Assembly (NCBI GenBank): GCA_900696505.1
Contig: CAADGJ010000222.1
Span: forward strand, 1-37,487
DNA: 37,487 nt
Direction of reading: 5' to 3'
From: an uncultured Nitrosospira sp.
GTDB lineage: Bacteria; Nitrospirota; Nitrospiria; Nitrospirales; Nitrospiraceae
How positions within the stretch are numbered: the first letter of the stretch is position 1; the number at the start of each line of letters is the position of its first letter. The translations under genes were made by a program, and so were the position numbers. Below the pieces are notes generated by a model, which was not told where the DNA came from, did not search any database, and worked only from the letters and a program-made list of their open reading frames with translations. Of the stretch, positions 35,137 through 37,487 are shown piece by piece.

Positions 35137-35334
35137 ATGACAGCGCCATTGAGCCCTGTTCAGAGCAACACCGTTGTCCGTGGCTGGGAGGCGAAGCCGG
35201 TCCGCGCCGCATGCCGGGAGGCTGCGGGGCGGAGCGGAATGGCCCCCGTCTTGGTAACACGGGGGCGCTACCTACAGCGCTCGTTACAGGAGGTCGATAG
35301 GTTCCATGGATTCTGCATTCACTCTCTCCATTGA
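35137..35334 (+). CDS. Possible 65-aa protein preceding the Rep gene
   Basis: ATG 35137 opens a basic frame (VVRGWEAKPVRAACREAAGR) that overlaps the Rep start by 29 bp, an arrangement common for coupled small genes. The ribosome site is weak (GAGAG). No family recognised. Confidence 0.3.
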   Translation: MTAPLSPVQSNTVVRGWEAKPVRAACREAAGRSGMAPVLVTRGRYLQRSLQEVDRFHGFCIHSLH

Positions 35335-36303
35335 TTGGTTGGCCTTCACGGTCCTGGCCAGCAATCCTCAAGAGACCATGAAGGCCCTCGGTGGAGATTG
35401 GAATCGGGCCAAAGGCGGCTTTCGAGGCTATCCCCTCTCATGGGTCAAGACAGATGGACTGCGAGGGGTCGGAAAATTGGGCACGAACGCGCCTCGTCGT
35501 CCGAATGAAATCCATGTCGATCTCTCTGGCGGTTTGGTCGCTGCGCTCACACTCGATCAGATTCGAGTGCTTCTGAAGTGGGTCCATGCACAGCAAGGGC
35601 ACGTCACCCGAATTGACTGTGCGCTCGATGATCGAGCCGCCGCTGTCTCAGTCTCGACGGTTCGAGACGCCGTTTCGGCTGGACAGTGTGTCACTCGTGC
35701 GGCGCAAGTTCGGCATATTGTCTCCAACCTGACGCATGGGGACGGAGCGACGACGGGCGAGACCATGTATTTCGGCAGTCCGCAGAGCCAGACCCTCTTG
35801 CGCACCGTCTCGAACTCAAGAGTAAGGAACAGGCGAATTGGGAGGAGTATGGCACCCGGTGGGAATTGGAACTCAAGAAGGATCGGGCCGAACAGTGTGC
35901 CCGCGCATTGGCCACCTTAGACGAAGCCGACTGGAAGGAGTTGGTGATCGGCTTACTTCGATCGTATGTGGATTTCCGGCAGATCCCGAAAGATGCCGAG
36001 GATGAAGAACGGTACCGGGCTCCAGTGCTGGAGTGGTACGCCCTTCTGACGGAGGGATTTCAAAAGGGGCGGTTAGCCCAGGAGACGCAGGTGCAGACCC
36101 TGCAAGATGTGAAACGATGGGTGAGCGACACCCTGACGCCAATGCTGGCGGTCATTTGTGCCACCCCTGGAGGGGAAGAATGGCTACTGAACGAAATTGT
36201 CAGGGGCATTGCTCGGTGGAACGACCGACACCGCAACTTGCTCAAGCAACCACCCACTCGGTTTCACCGGTCTGCCGGCGGTCACGCGGGCAGCCCATGT
36301 TAG
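35306..36303 (+). pseudogene. Rep_trans-type replication initiation factor, frameshifted
   Basis: The N-terminal frame (to ~35810) matches the Rep_trans replication initiation factor family of plasmids and phages: LSIDWLAFTVLA, GYPLSW, HVDLSGGLVAAL, TRIDCALDD and GETMYFGSPQSQTLLR. The next family part, RLELKSKEQANWEEYGTRWE to the C-terminus, is in another frame. The usual VYDK between LLR and RLELK is missing, so a ~10-base deletion near 35803 broke the gene. The family nicks DNA to start rolling-circle replication. The downstream frame continues to 36303 without a stop. Confidence 0.75.
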
Positions 36304-36345
36304 GGGGACTGGGGGTGTCGGGAGACTCCCCCGGTGATCTGTACC

Positions 36346-36660
36346 ATGCTTACCGTCAAAGAGCTCTCGGTTTGGCTCAATATCAAGCCGTCCACACTCT
36401 ATCTTTGGGTCTCACAGAACAAGATTCCCTGCCGCCGCATTCATGGCCTCGTCAGATTTGAGCCAGAAGACATTCGGAAGTGGCTCAATGCCTTTGAATC
36501 GGCCACAGCAAGCCGCTTACCCGCCCTCAGACGCGACGATACCCGCGACCTAGACCATCTCATTGAAGCGGCGAAATGTGAGGTCTATACTCCCCGGCAC
36601 GGGGAAACTAGACCGAAATCAGGCCTCATCCAGAAGGAGGATGCAGATGGGGCTGTTTAA
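36346..36660 (+). CDS. AlpA/excisionase-like helix-turn-helix protein
   Basis: 104 residues. MLTVKELSVWLNIKPSTLYL, WVSQNKIPCRRIHGLVRFEP and EDIRKWLNAF form the MerR-like/AlpA winged helix of excisionase-type (HTH_17) proteins. By family it binds attachment sites or activates the integrase. The C-terminal tail is acidic and disordered. Its stop overlaps the integrase start by 14 bp. Confidence 0.8.
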   Translation: MLTVKELSVWLNIKPSTLYLWVSQNKIPCRRIHGLVRFEPEDIRKWLNAFESATASRLPALRRDDTRDLDHLIEAAKCEVYTPRHGETRPKSGLIQKEDADGAV

Positions 36661-37487
36661 GCGCAACAAAGTGTGGTGGATGACGTTCGTGTATCAGGGG
36701 TGGCAAATCCGGCGGAGCACCGAATGTACGGACCGCCGACTCGCCGAAGCGGTGCTTGGAAAGATCAAGGTCAAGTTGGTCGAAGGTCGCTATTTCGATC
36801 GCCTCGAAGAACAAGAACGGACCTTTGAAGAAATGGTCGAGCGTTACGTGGCTGAGCGAGTGGTGGGAGCTAGTCGTCATGGCGAGCGACGGGCGCGAGC
36901 CGTCCTGGCTCACCTTCTACCGGTGTTTGGCAAAAAGACCTTAGTTCAGGTCACGCCGAAGGAGATTGCCGCGTACAAGTGGAAACGGCAACAAGCAGGA
37001 GCAGCCCCGGCGACCATCGTGAAGGAATTGGCCTTGATGAAGACTGCTTTCAATATCGCCATTCGAGAGTGGGAATGGTGCCGTGACAATCCGGTGTGCC
37101 GAGTGTCGATGGGCAAGGTGAATAATGCTCGCGTCCGGTACTGCGATGACGAGACCTTGGCGAGGATTTACCAAGCCTGCCCGACGTGGCTGCAACCAAT
37201 CGTCATGCTGGCACGCTATACCGGCCTGCGCCGGGAAAACGTGGTGTGTTTGCAGTGGGAGCAAGTCGATATGGCCCGGGGATTGATCCTATTGGATCAC
37301 ACGAAGAACGGGGATCGTTTAGGCATTCCTCTGTGTGATCCTGCGATGAGGACTCTAGAATCCGTGAGACCATCACGACCACTCGCAAGTGGCCCTGTGT
37401 TCCTGCAACACACTGCGGACAGGGAGCCGGTGACACCGGATATGGTCACGACGGCCTTTCGGCGCGCCTGCGAATCGGTAGGCGTGA
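36647..37487 (+). CDS. Tyrosine-family phage integrase (partial at window end)
   Basis: At least 280 residues from ATG 36647, with AAGGAGG 6 nt upstream. The SAM-like core-binding N-domain (~50-150, TFEEMVERYVAERV to FNIAIREWEWC) precedes the catalytic domain, with the first catalytic Arg in ARYTGLRRENVVCLQW and the beta-sheet Lys in DHTKNGDRLGIPL. The HxxR and Tyr motifs lie beyond the window. It would recombine the element at a tRNA 3' end. It overlaps the AlpA-like gene, so the two are one module. Confidence 0.88.
   Translation, partial: MGLFKRNKVWWMTFVYQGWQIRRSTECTDRRLAEAVLGKIKVKLVEGRYFDRLEEQERTFEEMVERYVAERVVGASRHGERRARAVLAHLLPVFGKKTLVQVTPKEIAAYKWKRQQAGAAPATIVKELALMKTAFNIAIREWEWCRDNPVCRVSMGKVNNARVRYCDDETLARIYQACPTWLQPIVMLARYTGLRRENVVCLQWEQVDMARGLILLDHTKNGDRLGIPLCDPAMRTLESVRPSRPLASGPVFLQHTADREPVTPDMVTTAFRRACESVGV

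Larger units (their letters stand above)
20938..37487. mobile_element. Probable integrative element (genomic island), right end beyond the window
   Basis: The left boundary is placed at a minus-strand tRNA 3' fragment; the right end holds a Rep_trans-type initiator remnant, an AlpA-like HTH gene and a tyrosine integrase pointing out of the window. A direct-repeat tRNA with an intact 5' half is predicted just to the right. Cargo genes are mostly small envelope or membrane proteins plus one Crp/Fnr regulator and a shared operator family. The limits rest on inference from the att-like fragment and integrase position. Confidence 0.55.

Noticed and set aside
1-37487. CRISPR array or toxin-antitoxin or restriction system
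   Set aside because: No regularly spaced repeats were seen and no gene matches those families on reading the frames.

Overview
The window looks like a chromosomal segment of a Gram-negative chemolithotroph, most likely Nitrospira (phylum Nitrospirota) or a close relative. That assignment rests on recognising the gene families and neighbourhoods (pyruvoyl-type arginine decarboxylase, agmatinase and a bacterial deoxyhypusine-synthase-like gene; twin ABC-like proteins behind a TolC-type gene; a minimal GT4 glycosyltransferase; DUF3015). No database search was possible.

Left part, about 1-20.7 kb, core-like. First comes the end of a TolC-family outer-membrane factor, then two tandem paralogous ABC-exporter-shaped membrane proteins whose ATPase motifs are all degenerate, and an orphan four-helix sensor-like membrane protein. 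A minus-strand block follows: an RluF-type pseudouridine synthase, then agmatinase, pyruvoyl arginine decarboxylase, aldehyde dehydrogenase, a small zinc-ribbon protein, a DsbA-like oxidoreductase and a deoxyhypusine-synthase-like enzyme with a good sigma70 promoter in front. This is a credible arginine-agmatine-putrescine-homospermidine route. Next are a ZIP metal transporter, a SAM O-methyltransferase, an unrecognised 396-aa protein, a small zinc-ribbon protein, a glycosyltransferase lacking its donor-binding domain, a NarX/NarL-like two-component pair, a DUF3015 protein and an acyltransferase-3 membrane protein. At 19.9-20.7 kb lies a scar: a truncated RibD-C/dihydrofolate-reductase-family gene runs head-on into a Rid-family gene, and a lipoprotein signal peptide sits in the wrong frame before the Rid domain.

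Right part, about 20.94 kb to the window end, a probable integrative element. It begins at a 3' tRNA fragment (T-arm, acceptor strand, CCA) with a 9-bp repeat beside it. It ends with a frameshifted Rep_trans-type initiator gene, an AlpA/Xis-like HTH gene and a tyrosine integrase cut by the window end. Near the left end sits a decayed IS3-family element. The cargo is a membrane and envelope stress-like set: YihY/BrkB, PsiE, AI-2E/PerM transporter, an MlaC-like gene broken by an in-frame amber codon, several exported proteins, very small one-helix membrane proteins with strong Shine-Dalgarno sites, a double-CxxC protein and a Crp/Fnr regulator.

The most informative non-coding signal is a set of five dispersed 16-bp palindromes, TGNTCANNATTGCTCA-like, in island intergenic regions. 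Each is followed, exactly or within 1 nt of 21 nt away, by a -10-like hexamer on at least one side, which puts the palindrome centre at about -41.5, the class II position of Crp/Fnr activators. Two sites appear to fire in both directions and share a further conserved 15-bp block. The simplest reading is a local regulon controlled by the Crp/Fnr protein encoded in the same island.
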